A DNA stretch of 64,000 nucleotides from the NCBI GenBank assembly GCA_016795325.1, contig JAEUHY010000015.1:806001-870000 (forward strand). The letters run 5' to 3'. The translations under genes were made by a program, and so were the position numbers. Of this stretch, positions 25,282 to 34,503 are shown piece by piece (the stretch's first letter is position 1; each line of letters starts with the position of its first letter). This DNA comes from Planctomycetota bacterium. Its GTDB lineage: Bacteria > Planctomycetota > UBA1135 > GCA-002686595. The notes beneath the pieces are model-generated. The model searched no databases, was not told the DNA's origin, and saw only the letters and a list, made by a program, of their open reading frames with translations.

Positions 25282-27183
25282 ATGAGCCCCGCCCGAGCCA
25301 CCCATCCCCATCCGCAGCCCGCGCGTGCGGCCGGCGAGCGCTGCGACGTGCTCGTCGTCGGCGGCGGCCACGCCGGCGTCGAGGCCGCGCTCGCCGCCGC
25401 GCGCCTGGGGGCGCGGGTGATCCTCGTCACGATGCGCGCCGACCGCATCGGCGAGATGAGCTGCAACCCGGCGATCGGCGGGCTGGGCAAGGGGCAACTG
25501 GTGCGCGAGATCGACGCGCTCGGCGGGTTGATGGCGCGCGCCGCGGACGCGACCGGCATCCAGTTCAAGGTGCTCGGCGCCTCGAAGGGGATCGCGGCGC
25601 AGGGACCGCGTTGCCAGTCGGATCGCCACCTCTACCGCGAGTTCGTGACGCAGCACCTGCGCTCCGCGCCGGGCGTCGAGGTGCTCGAGTCCACCGTCGA
25701 CGGACTGCTCGTCGATGGCACCGATGGTGTGACGCGCGTGTGCGGCGCGCGCCTCGGCGACGGCGCCGAGCTGCGCGCCGGCGCGGTCGTGATCACCACG
25801 GGCACGTTCCTGGCCGCGGTGATGCACACCGGCGAGGAGCGTTCGAGCGGCGGCCGCGTGGGCGAGAGCACCTCGCGCGGGATTTCGGCCGATCTCGCGC
25901 GCCTGGGCCTGCAGGTCGGCCGGCTCAAGACCGGCACGCCGCCGCGGCTGCAGCGCGATTCGATCGAGTGGTCGGCGCTCGACGCGCAGCCCGGCGACGC
26001 GCGCCCGCAGCCGTTTTCGTTCGCCACTTCGCGCGCGAACTTCCCGGCGCTGCCGCAGATCCAGTGCTTCATCACCTGGACGCAGCCGGCCACGCACGAA
26101 CTGATCCGCGCCAACATCCACCGCGCCCCGATGTACGCCGGCCGCATCCAGGGCGTCGGTCCGCGCTACTGCCCGTCGGTGGAGGACAAGGTGATGCGCT
26201 TCGCGGACCGCGATCGCCACCAGGTGTTCCTCGAGCCGGAGAGCCTCTCGACGGACGTCGTGTACGTGAACGGCGTGTCGACTTCTCTTCCTGCTGACGT
26301 TCAGGAGTCGTTCGTGCACACGATTCCGGGCCTCGAGCGCGCGCGCTTCCTGCGCCACGGTTACGCGGTGGAGTACGACTTCGTGTTCCCCGCGCAGCTC
26401 GACCGCAGCTTTGCGGCGCGCGCTGTCGCAGGCCTGTACCTCGCCGGCCAGATCAACGGCACGTCGGGCTACGAAGAGGCCGCTGCGCAAGGCTTGATCG
26501 CGGGCGCCAACGCGGCGCTGTGGCTGCGCGGCGACGACGCGTTCGTGCTCGCGCGCGACGAGGCCTACATCGGCGTGCTCGCCGACGATCTGGTCGTGTC
26601 GCAGCCGACCGAGCCGTACCGCATGTTCACCAGCCGCGCGGAGCACCGGCTGCTGCTGCGTTCGGACAACGCTGACCGTCGCCTGACGCCGCGCGCCGCG
26701 GAACTCGGGCTCGCCGCGAGCGACGCGCTCGAGCGTCTGCGCGCGCGAGAGGCGCGCCTCGCGTCGGCGCTGCGTGTGCTCGAGTCGACGCGGCCAGCCG
26801 CGTACGACGGCAAGACCCTGCGCGACGTGCTGCGCCGTCCCGAAGTCGACGTGGCCTGGCTCGAACAGCGCCACGCCGAGGTGGCCGCGCTCGGGCTCGA
26901 ACTCGACGAACGCGCCGCGCTGGAGGCCGATGTGAAGTACGCCGGCTACGTCGAGCGCGAGCACGAACAGGTGGCGCGCATGCGGCGCCAGGAAACGACG
27001 GAAATTCCTGCTGATTTCCGGTTCGAAGGGCTCTCGGGCCTAGCGGCGGAAGCAGCCGCGAAGCTGCGGCAGATCCGGCCGCGCACGCTGGGGGCCGCGG
27101 CGCGCATCGCCGGCGTGCGGCCGCCCGACGTGGCGTTGCTCGCGGTGTACGTCGAGCGCTTCAAGCGCGCGCGAACGAGCTGA
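25282..27183 (+). CDS. mnmG: tRNA uridine-5-carboxymethylaminomethyl modification enzyme MnmG
   Basis: The 633-aa FAD enzyme acts with MnmE to install the cmnm5 group on wobble U34 of tRNAs. The FAD-binding N-terminus is intact: DVLVVGGGHAGVEAALAAAR, then EMSCNPAIGGLGKG and RCQSDRHLYRE. Family blocks GTFLAAVMHTGEERSSGGR, GRLKTGTPPRL, YCPSVEDKVMRF, GLYLAGQINGTSGYEEAAAQ and PYRMFTSRAEHRLLLR follow. The C-terminal helical domain that contacts MnmE is complete. It lies 3.4 kb from mnmA, whose product thiolates the same nucleotide. The ATG gives a short Pro-rich leader before the Rossmann strand. Confidence 0.98.
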   Translation: MSPARATHPHPQPARAAGERCDVLVVGGGHAGVEAALAAARLGARVILVTMRADRIGEMSCNPAIGGLGKGQLVREIDALGGLMARAADATGIQFKVLGASKGIAAQGPRCQSDRHLYREFVTQHLRSAPGVEVLESTVDGLLVDGTDGVTRVCGARLGDGAELRAGAVVITTGTFLAAVMHTGEERSSGGRVGESTSRGISADLARLGLQVGRLKTGTPPRLQRDSIEWSALDAQPGDARPQPFSFATSRANFPALPQIQCFITWTQPATHELIRANIHRAPMYAGRIQGVGPRYCPSVEDKVMRFADRDRHQVFLEPESLSTDVVYVNGVSTSLPADVQESFVHTIPGLERARFLRHGYAVEYDFVFPAQLDRSFAARAVAGLYLAGQINGTSGYEEAAAQGLIAGANAALWLRGDDAFVLARDEAYIGVLADDLVVSQPTEPYRMFTSRAEHRLLLRSDNADRRLTPRAAELGLAASDALERLRAREARLASALRVLESTRPAAYDGKTLRDVLRRPEVDVAWLEQRHAEVAALGLELDERAALEADVKYAGYVEREHEQVARMRRQETTEIPADFRFEGLSGLAAEAAAKLRQIRPRTLGAAARIAGVRPPDVALLAVYVERFKRARTS

Positions 27184-27193
27184 CGCGCAACGC

Positions 27194-28819
27194 TCAGGTG
27201 CCGCGCCGCAGCACGACGGTCTTGATCGTCTGGAACAGGATCGAGAGGTCGAACAGCAGCGACTGGTTCTTGATGTAGAACAGGTCGTACTGGAGCTTCT
27301 GCAGCGCGTCTTCGACGGTGTTGCCGTACGGGTAGTTGATCTGCGCCCAGCCGGTGAGTCCGGGCTTCACGATGTGGCGCTGGTTGAAGTACGGGATCTG
27401 GCGCGCGAGCTCGTCGACGAACACCTGGCGCTCGGGGCGCGGCCCGACCAGCGACATGTCGCCCATCAGCACGTTGAAGAGCTGCGGCAACTCGTCGAGG
27501 CGCGTCTTGCGCATGAATTGGCCGCTGCGCGTGATGCGCGGATCGCCCTTCTTGGCCCACACCGGCCCGGTGTTCTTCTCGGCGTCCGCGCGCATGCTGC
27601 GGAACTTGTAGAGCGTGAAGCGGCGGCCGTCGCGACCCACGCGTTCCTGGCTGAACAAGGCCGAACCCGGCGAGTCCAGGCGCACCACAAGCGCGGTGAG
27701 CAACATCACGGGCCACAGCACGGCCAGCAGCGCGAGCGAGACGACGATGTCGACCACGCGTTTGGCGCTCTCGCCCTTGGCGGAGCGCCCGAAGCCGTCG
27801 TTGAAGATCAGGTACGAAGGCCGCATCGCCTCGACGGCCAGCTTGCCGGTGATCTGCTCGTAGAGCGCCTCGCGCTCCTTCACCGCGATCCCGGCCAGGC
27901 GGCAGCGCAGCAGCTCTTCGGTGGGCAAGTGACCGCGCCGGTCCTCGAGCGCGACGACCACCATGTCCACCTCGAGCGAGCGCACCAACTCGAACAACGC
28001 GAAGGTGCTGTGCGCCGGCGCACTCTCCGGCGTCGGAGCGACGGCGAGCGCCGGAAGCGGATCGAGCACCAGCGTCGCGATGTGCGCCTCGGTCGCGGGG
28101 TCGAGGCTGGAGACCTCAGGCGCGGCGCCCACGCCGGACTTGACGGCGTTGTCGCGCACGAAGCGCGGCAGTTGCGGCGCCGTGCGTCGCCCGCTGCTCT
28201 CGATGGGACTGCTGGGCTCGGGCACGAGTCCCACGGCTTCGAAGCCTGAGTCGTCGTGCCCGAGGATCTCGCGCACGAGGCTGGTCGCGGCGGGGCCCGC
28301 GCCGAGCACGAGCACACGCTCGTTGAAGTTCCAGCGCCGCAGCGACGCGTGGAACACGTGCCGCCAGACGTACAGCAGCGAGAAGCCGAACAGCAGCGTG
28401 AAGACCAGCGTCTGGTAGAGCTGCGAGGCGTGCAGGCCGGGGAAGCCCAGCACGCGGCGCAGGTCCCAGGCGCGCGCGAGGAAGACCGCTGCCAGGGCGA
28501 GGGCGATCGCCGAACCGGCCGAGCTCACGAAACGCGAGGCGCGGTCGTAGCGCGAGCTCGACACGCGGAAGTCGTAGAGCTCGTTGAAGGCGATCGCCAG
28601 CTGCGCCAGGACCGCGATCGAGACCGCCGAGATCAAGCACTGGCGCAGCGCGCCGGCCGGACTCACCACGTCGAGCAGCAGCAGGTTGGTGACCTGCGGG
28701 TCGGGCTCCCACAGGTGTGCGGTCATCCCCGCCGACAGCACGCCGCCGAGCAGCGCCGTCTCGCTGAACACGAGCAGCGCGCGGCGGAGCGGCAGGTAAT
28801 GGCGGAGGACTCGCAGCAT
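27194..28819 (-). CDS. Polyprenyl-phosphate sugar phosphotransferase (exopolysaccharide initiation)
   Basis: The 541-aa membrane enzyme should transfer a sugar-1-phosphate onto undecaprenyl phosphate to start exopolysaccharide synthesis. The N-terminal third has several hydrophobic segments (LISAVSIAVLAQLAIAFNEL, AIALALAAVFLARAW, TLVFTLLFGFSLLYVW). A nucleotide-binding-like central domain starts VLVLGAGPAATSLVREI. The C-terminal bacterial sugar transferase domain (about 340-541) has FSQERVGRDGRRFTLYKFRS, LDELPQLFNVLMGDMSLVGP and GLTGWAQINYPYGN. The central domain carries an insertion (about residues 205-270) with low-complexity Ala/Pro sequence. No other polysaccharide genes flank it. Confidence 0.93.
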   Translation of the reverse strand: MLRVLRHYLPLRRALLVFSETALLGGVLSAGMTAHLWEPDPQVTNLLLLDVVSPAGALRQCLISAVSIAVLAQLAIAFNELYDFRVSSSRYDRASRFVSSAGSAIALALAAVFLARAWDLRRVLGFPGLHASQLYQTLVFTLLFGFSLLYVWRHVFHASLRRWNFNERVLVLGAGPAATSLVREILGHDDSGFEAVGLVPEPSSPIESSGRRTAPQLPRFVRDNAVKSGVGAAPEVSSLDPATEAHIATLVLDPLPALAVAPTPESAPAHSTFALFELVRSLEVDMVVVALEDRRGHLPTEELLRCRLAGIAVKEREALYEQITGKLAVEAMRPSYLIFNDGFGRSAKGESAKRVVDIVVSLALLAVLWPVMLLTALVVRLDSPGSALFSQERVGRDGRRFTLYKFRSMRADAEKNTGPVWAKKGDPRITRSGQFMRKTRLDELPQLFNVLMGDMSLVGPRPERQVFVDELARQIPYFNQRHIVKPGLTGWAQINYPYGNTVEDALQKLQYDLFYIKNQSLLFDLSILFQTIKTVVLRRGT

Positions 28820-29025
28820 GCGGCGCAGACGTCGGGCGCGGGGGGCGCGCGACGCGACTCACGGTGACGATCAGGAGGAGGAAGGGCCGCGCTGCCCGCG
28901 GCGGAGTGGGGGCCATGGTCGCGCCATACCCCTCTGGGGAGAGCATAGTGAGCGGCCGCGCACGCGAACATCGGTCGCGGCGGCGGCGGGGATTGAACGC
29001 GCGCGAGCGGTCCTTGGCGCGGGGC

Positions 29026-29520
29026 CTAGGGCGAGCGCCGCGCGGTCCCGTCGGCCGGCGCGCCAGGAAAGTTCGTCCGGCCGCCCGCTCGCCCGGCACG
29101 CAGGGGGGGCGATCCGTAGCTCGGGCGCGCGGCGTCGAGGCTGCGGTACATGTCGACGCACAGGACGAGTGCGTAGGCCAGGACGCCGCCGAGCTGCACG
29201 ACAGTGGGGAGGTCGACTTCGAGCGCGGAGCACACGAGCCAGGCGGCGTAGAACGCCACCGCCCCCACGCTCCGGCAGCGCTCCTCGAAGGTGGAGTCCG
29301 ACCAAACGCGCATCGTGATGACGAGCGTTGCGAGCACCAACGCCGAGAGTGACACGAGTGTGGCGATGCGGCGCGCGTCGCCCTCGAGGACGAACGTCGC
29401 GACAGACCCGCCGACGAGAATCGTCAGCGCGACGGTCCTCAGCCAGAAGCGCCAGTGTCTCGGGCGCGACTCGTGTTCCGAGTCGATTTCCGAGTCGATC
29501 TCGTCGGGCTCGCTCTCCAC
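29026..29520 (-). CDS. Small multi-pass membrane protein, unrecognised
   Basis: The 164-aa product begins with an acidic stretch (VESEPDEIDSEIDSEHESR), then has four hydrophobic segments: WLRTVALTILVGGSVATFVL, IATLVSLSALVLATLVI, AVAFYAAWLVCSALEV and VVQLGGVLAYALVLCV. The C-terminal tail is basic and Pro/Gly-rich. I chose the GTG at 29520, which lies 4 nt from the end of a 48-bp inverted repeat; an upstream start would require translating through the palindrome. No ribosome site is visible. Family unknown. Confidence 0.6.
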   Translation of the reverse strand: MESEPDEIDSEIDSEHESRPRHWRFWLRTVALTILVGGSVATFVLEGDARRIATLVSLSALVLATLVITMRVWSDSTFEERCRSVGAVAFYAAWLVCSALEVDLPTVVQLGGVLAYALVLCVDMYRSLDAARPSYGSPPLRAGRAGGRTNFPGAPADGTARRSP

Positions 29521-29523
29521 GCT

Positions 29524-29622
29524 GGACGATCGTACGGTGCCAGAGCAATTTGTCTCACGCTTCCGGTGCGCGAGGCGCACCGGAAGCGTGAGACAAATTG
29601 CTCTGGCACCGTACGATCGTCC
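29524..29622. repeat. 48-bp perfect inverted repeat (long palindrome)
   Basis: Bases 29524-29571 pair without mismatch with 29575-29622 around a 3-nt GAG spacer. The arms contain CGTACGGTGCCAGAGC, then the AT-richer CAATTTGTCTCACGC. It fills the gap between yraN (stop at 29624) and the start of the small membrane-protein gene (29520). In RNA it would form a very stable hairpin on either strand. No target-site duplication is evident. Confidence 0.93.
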
Positions 29623-29623
29623 G

Positions 29624-30040
29624 CTAGCGCGAACCCCATTCGTGCACCCGCACGTCGCGCGACGTGCCGTCCGGATCGATCCAGACTTCGACCAGCGCCA
29701 GGCGCGGCGGCGAGCCGCCGCGGTCGCTAGCGCACGCACGCGCCGCCCGTGCGACGCGCGCGCGTTGGCGTGTGCTCAGCCTCGCGCCCGGCGCGAAGTG
29801 GGACGGCGCGGCCCGCGCCAGCGAGGTCTTGACCTCGAAGCACCACAGCTCGCCCCCGCGTTCGGCGACGAGGTCGAGTTCGCCATGGGGCGTCGCCACG
29901 CGCTCGCCGAGCACGCGAAACCCGCGTGCGCGCAACCAACGGGCGCACGCGGCTTCTCCCGCGCGCCCGATGTGGGCGTTGCTCGAGCGCGCGAGCAAAA
30001 CGCGCGTCCAGGCGTAGGGGGCGGCGCTCTGCGGCCGCAT
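29624..30040 (-). CDS. yraN: YraN family (UPF0102) nuclease-like protein
   Basis: The 138-aa protein matches the YraN/UPF0102 family of endonuclease-fold proteins: RAGEAACARWLRARGFRVLG, then TPHGELDLVAERGGELWCFE and VKT, which carries the D/ExK-type metal residues. The C-terminal LSTRQRARVARAARACASDR and RLALVEVWIDPDG also fit. A role in recombination or DNA processing has been suggested for the family, without firm evidence. It follows yajC after 50 nt on the same strand. Its stop codon lies 2 nt from the long palindrome. Confidence 0.88.
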   Translation of the reverse strand: MRPQSAAPYAWTRVLLARSSNAHIGRAGEAACARWLRARGFRVLGERVATPHGELDLVAERGGELWCFEVKTSLARAAPSHFAPGARLSTRQRARVARAARACASDRGGSPPRLALVEVWIDPDGTSRDVRVHEWGSR

Positions 30041-30090
30041 GCGCCGCCGCAGGCGCGCCCACCAAGCGCGCAGTCCCGCGAAGGCGCGCG

Positions 30091-30489
30091 CTACTTGGCG
30101 GACTTGGCTTCGGCCGGCTTCGCGTCGCTGTCCTTCACGACGTCTGCGACCGCGCTGCGCGAGAACTTGAGGCGCACGCCGTCGTCGACCTGCAGCGTCA
30201 CGGTGGTCTCGTTCAGCTCCTTGATCACTCCGTGCAAGCCGCTCGAGGTGACCACCTTGTCGCCCTTCTCGAGCTTGCTCAGCAGCTCTTCGCGCTTCTT
30301 GCGCGCCTTGCGCTCCGGCCCGATCAGCAGGAAGTACATGATCCCGCCGATCGCCAGGAACGGAATGAACTGCATCCAGCCCGGCGGCGCGGCCGCGGGC
30401 GTGCCAGCGCCCGTCGACGGCGCTGCGCCGGTGCTGGGAGCTGCCGTGTCGGTCGCTTGGATCAGGGCCAGAAAGGCTTGGTTCAGCAT
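30091..30489 (-). CDS. yajC: Preprotein translocase subunit YajC
   Basis: The 132-aa protein has one membrane helix (WMQFIPFLAIGGIMYFLLIG) followed by the family block PERKARKKREELLSKLEKGD, then KVVTSSGLHGVIKELNETTV. It associates with SecDF at the Sec translocon. The region before the helix is an unusually long Ala/Pro/Thr-rich leader (about 35 residues). No secD or secF lies nearby. The gene is divergent from mnmA. Confidence 0.95.
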   Translation of the reverse strand: MLNQAFLALIQATDTAAPSTGAAPSTGAGTPAAAPPGWMQFIPFLAIGGIMYFLLIGPERKARKKREELLSKLEKGDKVVTSSGLHGVIKELNETTVTLQVDDGVRLKFSRSAVADVVKDSDAKPAEAKSAK

Positions 30490-30619
30490 GGGGGACGCGC
30501 GGCGCGGAGGCTGCAGGGGGCGTACGGCCGAGCACTCCGGCCGTCGAAAGGGGCGAAGAGGCTACTAGAATCGCCGCGGCCATTGAAGCCGTCGCGAACG
30601 GCTGCGAGCCTCGCACCCC

Positions 30620-31969
30620 TTGGAAACACCGCACGACTTCGCGCGCCTCGACGCGTCCGCTTCGGCCTCGCCGCGCGAGGGCGCCGCCGCCACACACACG
30701 CCCGACGACTCGGTCGCGAATCCCGCACCCGCCGCCGCAGTCATCCCGGCGGGGGAGGCTGTTGGAGGCGCCCCAGCGCAGGAGAGCTTGGTCGGCGCCC
30801 CAGCGCGCGAGCGCGTCGTGGTGGCCCCAGCGCGGGAGCGCGTTGTTGTGGCCCCAGCGCGGGAGCGCGTCGTTGTCGCTATGAGCGGAGGCGTCGACAG
30901 TTCCGTGGCCGCGCTGCTGCTCGCACGCGCCGGCCACCCGCTGGTCGGTCTGTTCATGCGCAACGGCGTGCACGTCGACGAGAACGAATCGCACAAGAAG
31001 TCCTGCTGCTCCGTCAGTGACGCGCGGGACGCCCGCATGGTGGCGGCGAAACTTGGAATTGCGTTCCAGGCGGTCGACCTCGCCAGCGAGTTCGGCGCGA
31101 TCATCCGCTACTTCCTCGCCGAGTACTCGGCCGGTCGCACGCCCAATCCGTGCGCGGTCTGCAACCGCGACCTCAAGTTCAACCGGCTGCTCCGTTTCGC
31201 GGACGAACTCGAGTGCGCTGCCGTGGCGACGGGCCACTACGCCCAGCTCGAGCTGCGCGACGGCCGCGTCGTCGTGCGCCGCGGCGTCGACCGCGACAAG
31301 GACCAGTCGTACCAGCTGTTCTCCGTGAGCGAGAAGAACCTCGCCCGCGCGCGCCTGCCGCTCGGCGGCATGCGCAAACCGGACGTGCGCGCGCTGGCCG
31401 CGGACGTCGGCCTGCGCACCGCGCACAAGGCCGACAGCCAGGAGATCTGCTTCGTGCCGTCGAACGACTACCGCAAGCTGCTCGCCGAGCGCGGCGTCGA
31501 GCTGCACCCCGGCTCGCTCGTCGACACCTCGGGCAAGTTGCTCGGCACGCACGCCGGCACCGAGCACTTCACCATCGGCCAACGCCGCGGCCACGGGATC
31601 GCTAGCGACAAGCCGCTGTACGTGGTCGCGCTCGACCCCGCGCGCGGCCTGGTGGTGCTCGGCTCGCGCGAGGAGTGCGCCGCGCGTTCGATGCGCGTGC
31701 GCGAGCTCAACTGGATCGGCATCGATCCCGCGCGCGAGCTGCGCTGCGAGGTGCAAGTGCGCTACCGCCACGAACCGGTGCCCTGCAACGTCGAGCTCGA
31801 CGCGACGGGCGCGCGGGTCGTGTTCGACACGCCGGAGCTCTCGATCACGCCCGGCCAGGGCGCGGCCTTCTACGCCGGCGATCGCCTGCTCGGCGGCGGC
31901 TGGATCGAGAGCGCGGAACTCGCCGGCGCGGCCGGTTTGGCGCTCGGCCTCGCTCGCCAGGCCGAGTGA
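30620..31969 (+). CDS. mnmA: tRNA-specific 2-thiouridylase MnmA with repetitive N-terminal extension
   Basis: The enzyme thiolates wobble U34 of tRNAs. The PP-loop VVVAMSGGVDSSVAALLLA, the acceptor region TPNPCAVCNRDLKF with the catalytic cysteine, the second cysteine in DSQEICFVPSNDYR, and FTIGQRRGHGI are all present. The core is of normal length (about 370 aa). About 85 extra residues precede it, ending in four 9-residue repeats. I kept the TTG at 30620 because codon differences inside the repeat core are synonymous, suggesting translation. GTG at 30848, 9 nt after a GGGAG, is a strong alternative start that would give a standard 373-aa protein. Confidence 0.93.
   Translation: METPHDFARLDASASASPREGAAATHTPDDSVANPAPAAAVIPAGEAVGGAPAQESLVGAPARERVVVAPARERVVVAPARERVVVAMSGGVDSSVAALLLARAGHPLVGLFMRNGVHVDENESHKKSCCSVSDARDARMVAAKLGIAFQAVDLASEFGAIIRYFLAEYSAGRTPNPCAVCNRDLKFNRLLRFADELECAAVATGHYAQLELRDGRVVVRRGVDRDKDQSYQLFSVSEKNLARARLPLGGMRKPDVRALAADVGLRTAHKADSQEICFVPSNDYRKLLAERGVELHPGSLVDTSGKLLGTHAGTEHFTIGQRRGHGIASDKPLYVVALDPARGLVVLGSREECAARSMRVRELNWIGIDPARELRCEVQVRYRHEPVPCNVELDATGARVVFDTPELSITPGQGAAFYAGDRLLGGGWIESAELAGAAGLALGLARQAE
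30767..30874 (+). repeat. Four 27-nt tandem units at the mnmA 5' end
   Basis: Units 30767-30793, 30794-30820, 30821-30847 and 30848-30874 encode GAPAQESLV, GAPARERVV, VAPARERVV and VAPARERVV. They run directly into VAMSGGVDSS of the enzyme core. The repeat appears to be copies of the native core leader ARERVVVA. Differences among the last three units within APARERVV are synonymous (CGC/CGG, GTC/GTT, GTG/GTT). Confidence 0.85.
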
Positions 31970-31974
31970 GCCGC

Positions 31975-34455
31975 ATGGCGACCACGCGCGAGCCGCTCGC
32001 CGCGGCGCGGGCGCTGTTCGCGCTCGCAGCTTTGGCGCTGGCGTTCGCCGCTTGGTTCGCGTGGCCGACTGCCTTCGGGGCCGCGCGAGCGCGCGGCGTG
32101 CGCGCCGTGCTCGTCGACGTGTCCGCGAGCGTCGTGCGCTCGCGACCGGACTGGCCCGCGTGGCGCGACGCTGAACTGGCCGCCCAGGCGCAGGCGGCGG
32201 CGCAAGCCGGCGAAGAACTCTTCGTCGCCTGCTTCGCGCGTGGGTTCGAACGCAGTTTCGGCCCCGCGCCGGCGGACGAGTGGAGCGCTGCGGCTTCGCG
32301 CGAGTCCGCGCTTTCCGACGAGCGCAGCGAACTCGCGGGAGCACTCACGGCGCTCGCCAGCGCGCTCGAGCGCCGCGCGCTGCTGCACCTCACGCTGCTG
32401 GGCGACGGTGGCTTCGACGGACCCGATCCGCGTCCGGCGCTCGACCGCTGGCGCGCCGCCGGCGCTCGGTGGGAGTGGCGCGCGCCGCCTCCGCCCTCGC
32501 GGGTCGACCTCGCCATCGAGGAACTGCGCGCGCCGCGCGAACTCGAACTCGGCGCGCCTCTCGCGCTCGCCGCGCGCTTGGGTTCGCTCGCTGCGGCGCC
32601 GACCGAGCGCGCGCGTTTGGTCGTCGATCTCGAGGACCGAGCCGGACGCCGCAGCGTGCAGCGCTGGATCGACGCGGAGCGCTTCGCCGCGGGCGAGGTC
32701 GTGCTCACGCTCGACGTCGGGCCGCTCGCGGAGGGACTCACGCGCCTGGAGGCGCGCGTCGAGGCGGCCGGCGATCCGTTCCCAGAGAACGACCGGCGTC
32801 GCGCGAGCGTGCGCAGCCGCGGCGCGCTTGTCGTCGGCGTGCTCGACGAACGCGGCCGCGCCGCGCGTTGGCTCGAGAGCGCGCGCCAACTCGCGGGGCT
32901 CGACGTCCGCGCGCTCGACGTGGGCGACTCGCTCGATGGATTCGACGTGTTCGTCAGCGTCGACGCCGACCCTGCGCAACTCGACGCCGCGCGTGTGCGC
33001 GAATTCGTGCGGCGCGGCGGAGGCTGGCTCGCCTGCGGAGGTCCGCGGCTCGCTGCGGCGCTGGCGCGCGCGCCACAGCCGGGCGAACTCGCCGAACTCG
33101 CGCCGCTCGAGGTGCAGGCCGCGCCGGAGCGCGACGTCGTGCTGCTGCTCGACGGTTCGGGCAGCATGGGCCCGGCGGAACTGGAGAGCGTGCGACGCGC
33201 GAGTTCGGAACTCGCGGCGCGTGCGGCCGCCGACGAGCGCATCCAGGCGCAGTGGTTCACCGATCGTTTGCTCGAGGCCTTCGAACTTGCGCCGGGACCG
33301 ACGTCGCAAGCGCGCAGCACGAACGCCGCGCGCTGGGCCGCGACGAGCGCGCCGCGCGGCCCCACCGACGTCGTGCGCGTGCTCGAGGAACTCGCCGAGC
33401 GCCGGCGCGGTGCACGAGCGGCGCTGGTGTTCCTGATCACCGACGGCCGCGATCAGCGCGCGCGCTGGCCCGACAGCGCGGCGCTGCGAGCGCGGGTCGA
33501 GGCGCTCGCCGCACGCGGCGTGCGCCTGGCCGTGATCGCCGCGGGTGAAGCCGCGGATCGAGCCTGGCTCGACGAGCTCGCGCGCGCGACGGCGCACGGC
33601 CGCGCCTGGACCGAGGGCGAGGCCGAACTCGCCGATGCGCTCGCCGCGGAGGCGAGCCGCGAGTGGATCGCGCGCGAGGGCGGGGCGGTTGTCGCGGCGC
33701 CTTCGCCGGCGCCGGACGTCGCAGCGCTCGTCGCGGCTTGGCGCGCTGTCGAGCAACTTCCGGCGGCCGGTACGCACTGGCGCGCGCGCCTGCGCGCCGG
33801 CGGCGAGCTGGTCCTGGCGCTCGAGGGCGGCGACCCGCTGCTCGCGCTCCGCCGCCACGGCGGCGGCTGGTGCGCGGTGTGGAGCAGCGAACCGGGCGCC
33901 TGGTCCCCGGGCTGGGACGACGCGCGCGCGCTCGCGCCGCTGCTGCGTTGGCTCGGAAGAGAACACGCGCAGTCCGGACGGCTCGCCCTGCGCGCTGTGC
34001 GCGCTGCCGGCGCCTGGCGTCTCGAGGACTGTCCCGTGTCGTGGCCAGCGGACGTGTGGATCGCGGACGTGGAGCGCCCCGACGAACGGACGAGGGCGCG
34101 GCAGCCTGCCGAGGCTGGCGCGCTGGACCCGCGGTCGCTGCGTGCGGCCGCGCCGGGCGCCGCAGAGGGTGCGCGGGCGTTGCTGGTCCTCGACGAGTCC
34201 GGTGCGCTGCTCGCCCAGGTCGACACCGACGGAGTTCCCGCGCCCGAATTCGCGAGTGCGCGGGCCGGCGTGCTCGAGCCCGCCCTGGCGCCGCTGGGGC
34301 CGGTCGGCGAGGGCGAGGCCGCCGATGGCGCGCGCCGGCGCTGGGCCGTGCTCGCGCTCGCGGCGGCCGCACTGGCGCTGTCCCTGGGACTGGTGTTCGG
34401 CGCCCGCTCGGGCGGTCGCGCCGCTGGTCAAGTTCTTCCCGGTCGAGGTCGATAG
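31975..34455 (+). CDS. Membrane-anchored von Willebrand factor A protein
   Basis: The 826-aa protein begins with a hydrophobic segment (LFALAALALAFAAWFAW) and ends with another (RWAVLALAAAALALSLGLVF), so most of it should face outside the cytoplasm. A vWA domain lies at about residues 385-560 with the metal site D393-G-S395-G-S397-MG and later FLITDGRDQR. The N-terminal part (VRAVLVDVSASVVRSRPDW) looks like a second, degenerate vWA-type strand. The overall layout is like BatA-type or glutamine-amidotransferase-like planctomycete proteins. It starts 5 nt after the mnmA stop, so it is probably co-transcribed, though no functional link to tRNA thiolation is apparent. Confidence 0.83.
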   Translation: MATTREPLAAARALFALAALALAFAAWFAWPTAFGAARARGVRAVLVDVSASVVRSRPDWPAWRDAELAAQAQAAAQAGEELFVACFARGFERSFGPAPADEWSAAASRESALSDERSELAGALTALASALERRALLHLTLLGDGGFDGPDPRPALDRWRAAGARWEWRAPPPPSRVDLAIEELRAPRELELGAPLALAARLGSLAAAPTERARLVVDLEDRAGRRSVQRWIDAERFAAGEVVLTLDVGPLAEGLTRLEARVEAAGDPFPENDRRRASVRSRGALVVGVLDERGRAARWLESARQLAGLDVRALDVGDSLDGFDVFVSVDADPAQLDAARVREFVRRGGGWLACGGPRLAAALARAPQPGELAELAPLEVQAAPERDVVLLLDGSGSMGPAELESVRRASSELAARAAADERIQAQWFTDRLLEAFELAPGPTSQARSTNAARWAATSAPRGPTDVVRVLEELAERRRGARAALVFLITDGRDQRARWPDSAALRARVEALAARGVRLAVIAAGEAADRAWLDELARATAHGRAWTEGEAELADALAAEASREWIAREGGAVVAAPSPAPDVAALVAAWRAVEQLPAAGTHWRARLRAGGELVLALEGGDPLLALRRHGGGWCAVWSSEPGAWSPGWDDARALAPLLRWLGREHAQSGRLALRAVRAAGAWRLEDCPVSWPADVWIADVERPDERTRARQPAEAGALDPRSLRAAAPGAAEGARALLVLDESGALLAQVDTDGVPAPEFASARAGVLEPALAPLGPVGEGEAADGARRRWAVLALAAAALALSLGLVFGARSGGRAAGQVLPGRGR

Positions 34456-34503
34456 CAGCGGCGGAGCCCGGGGCCGAAGCGCCCCGTCCGGAGGAGACCC
34501 ACG

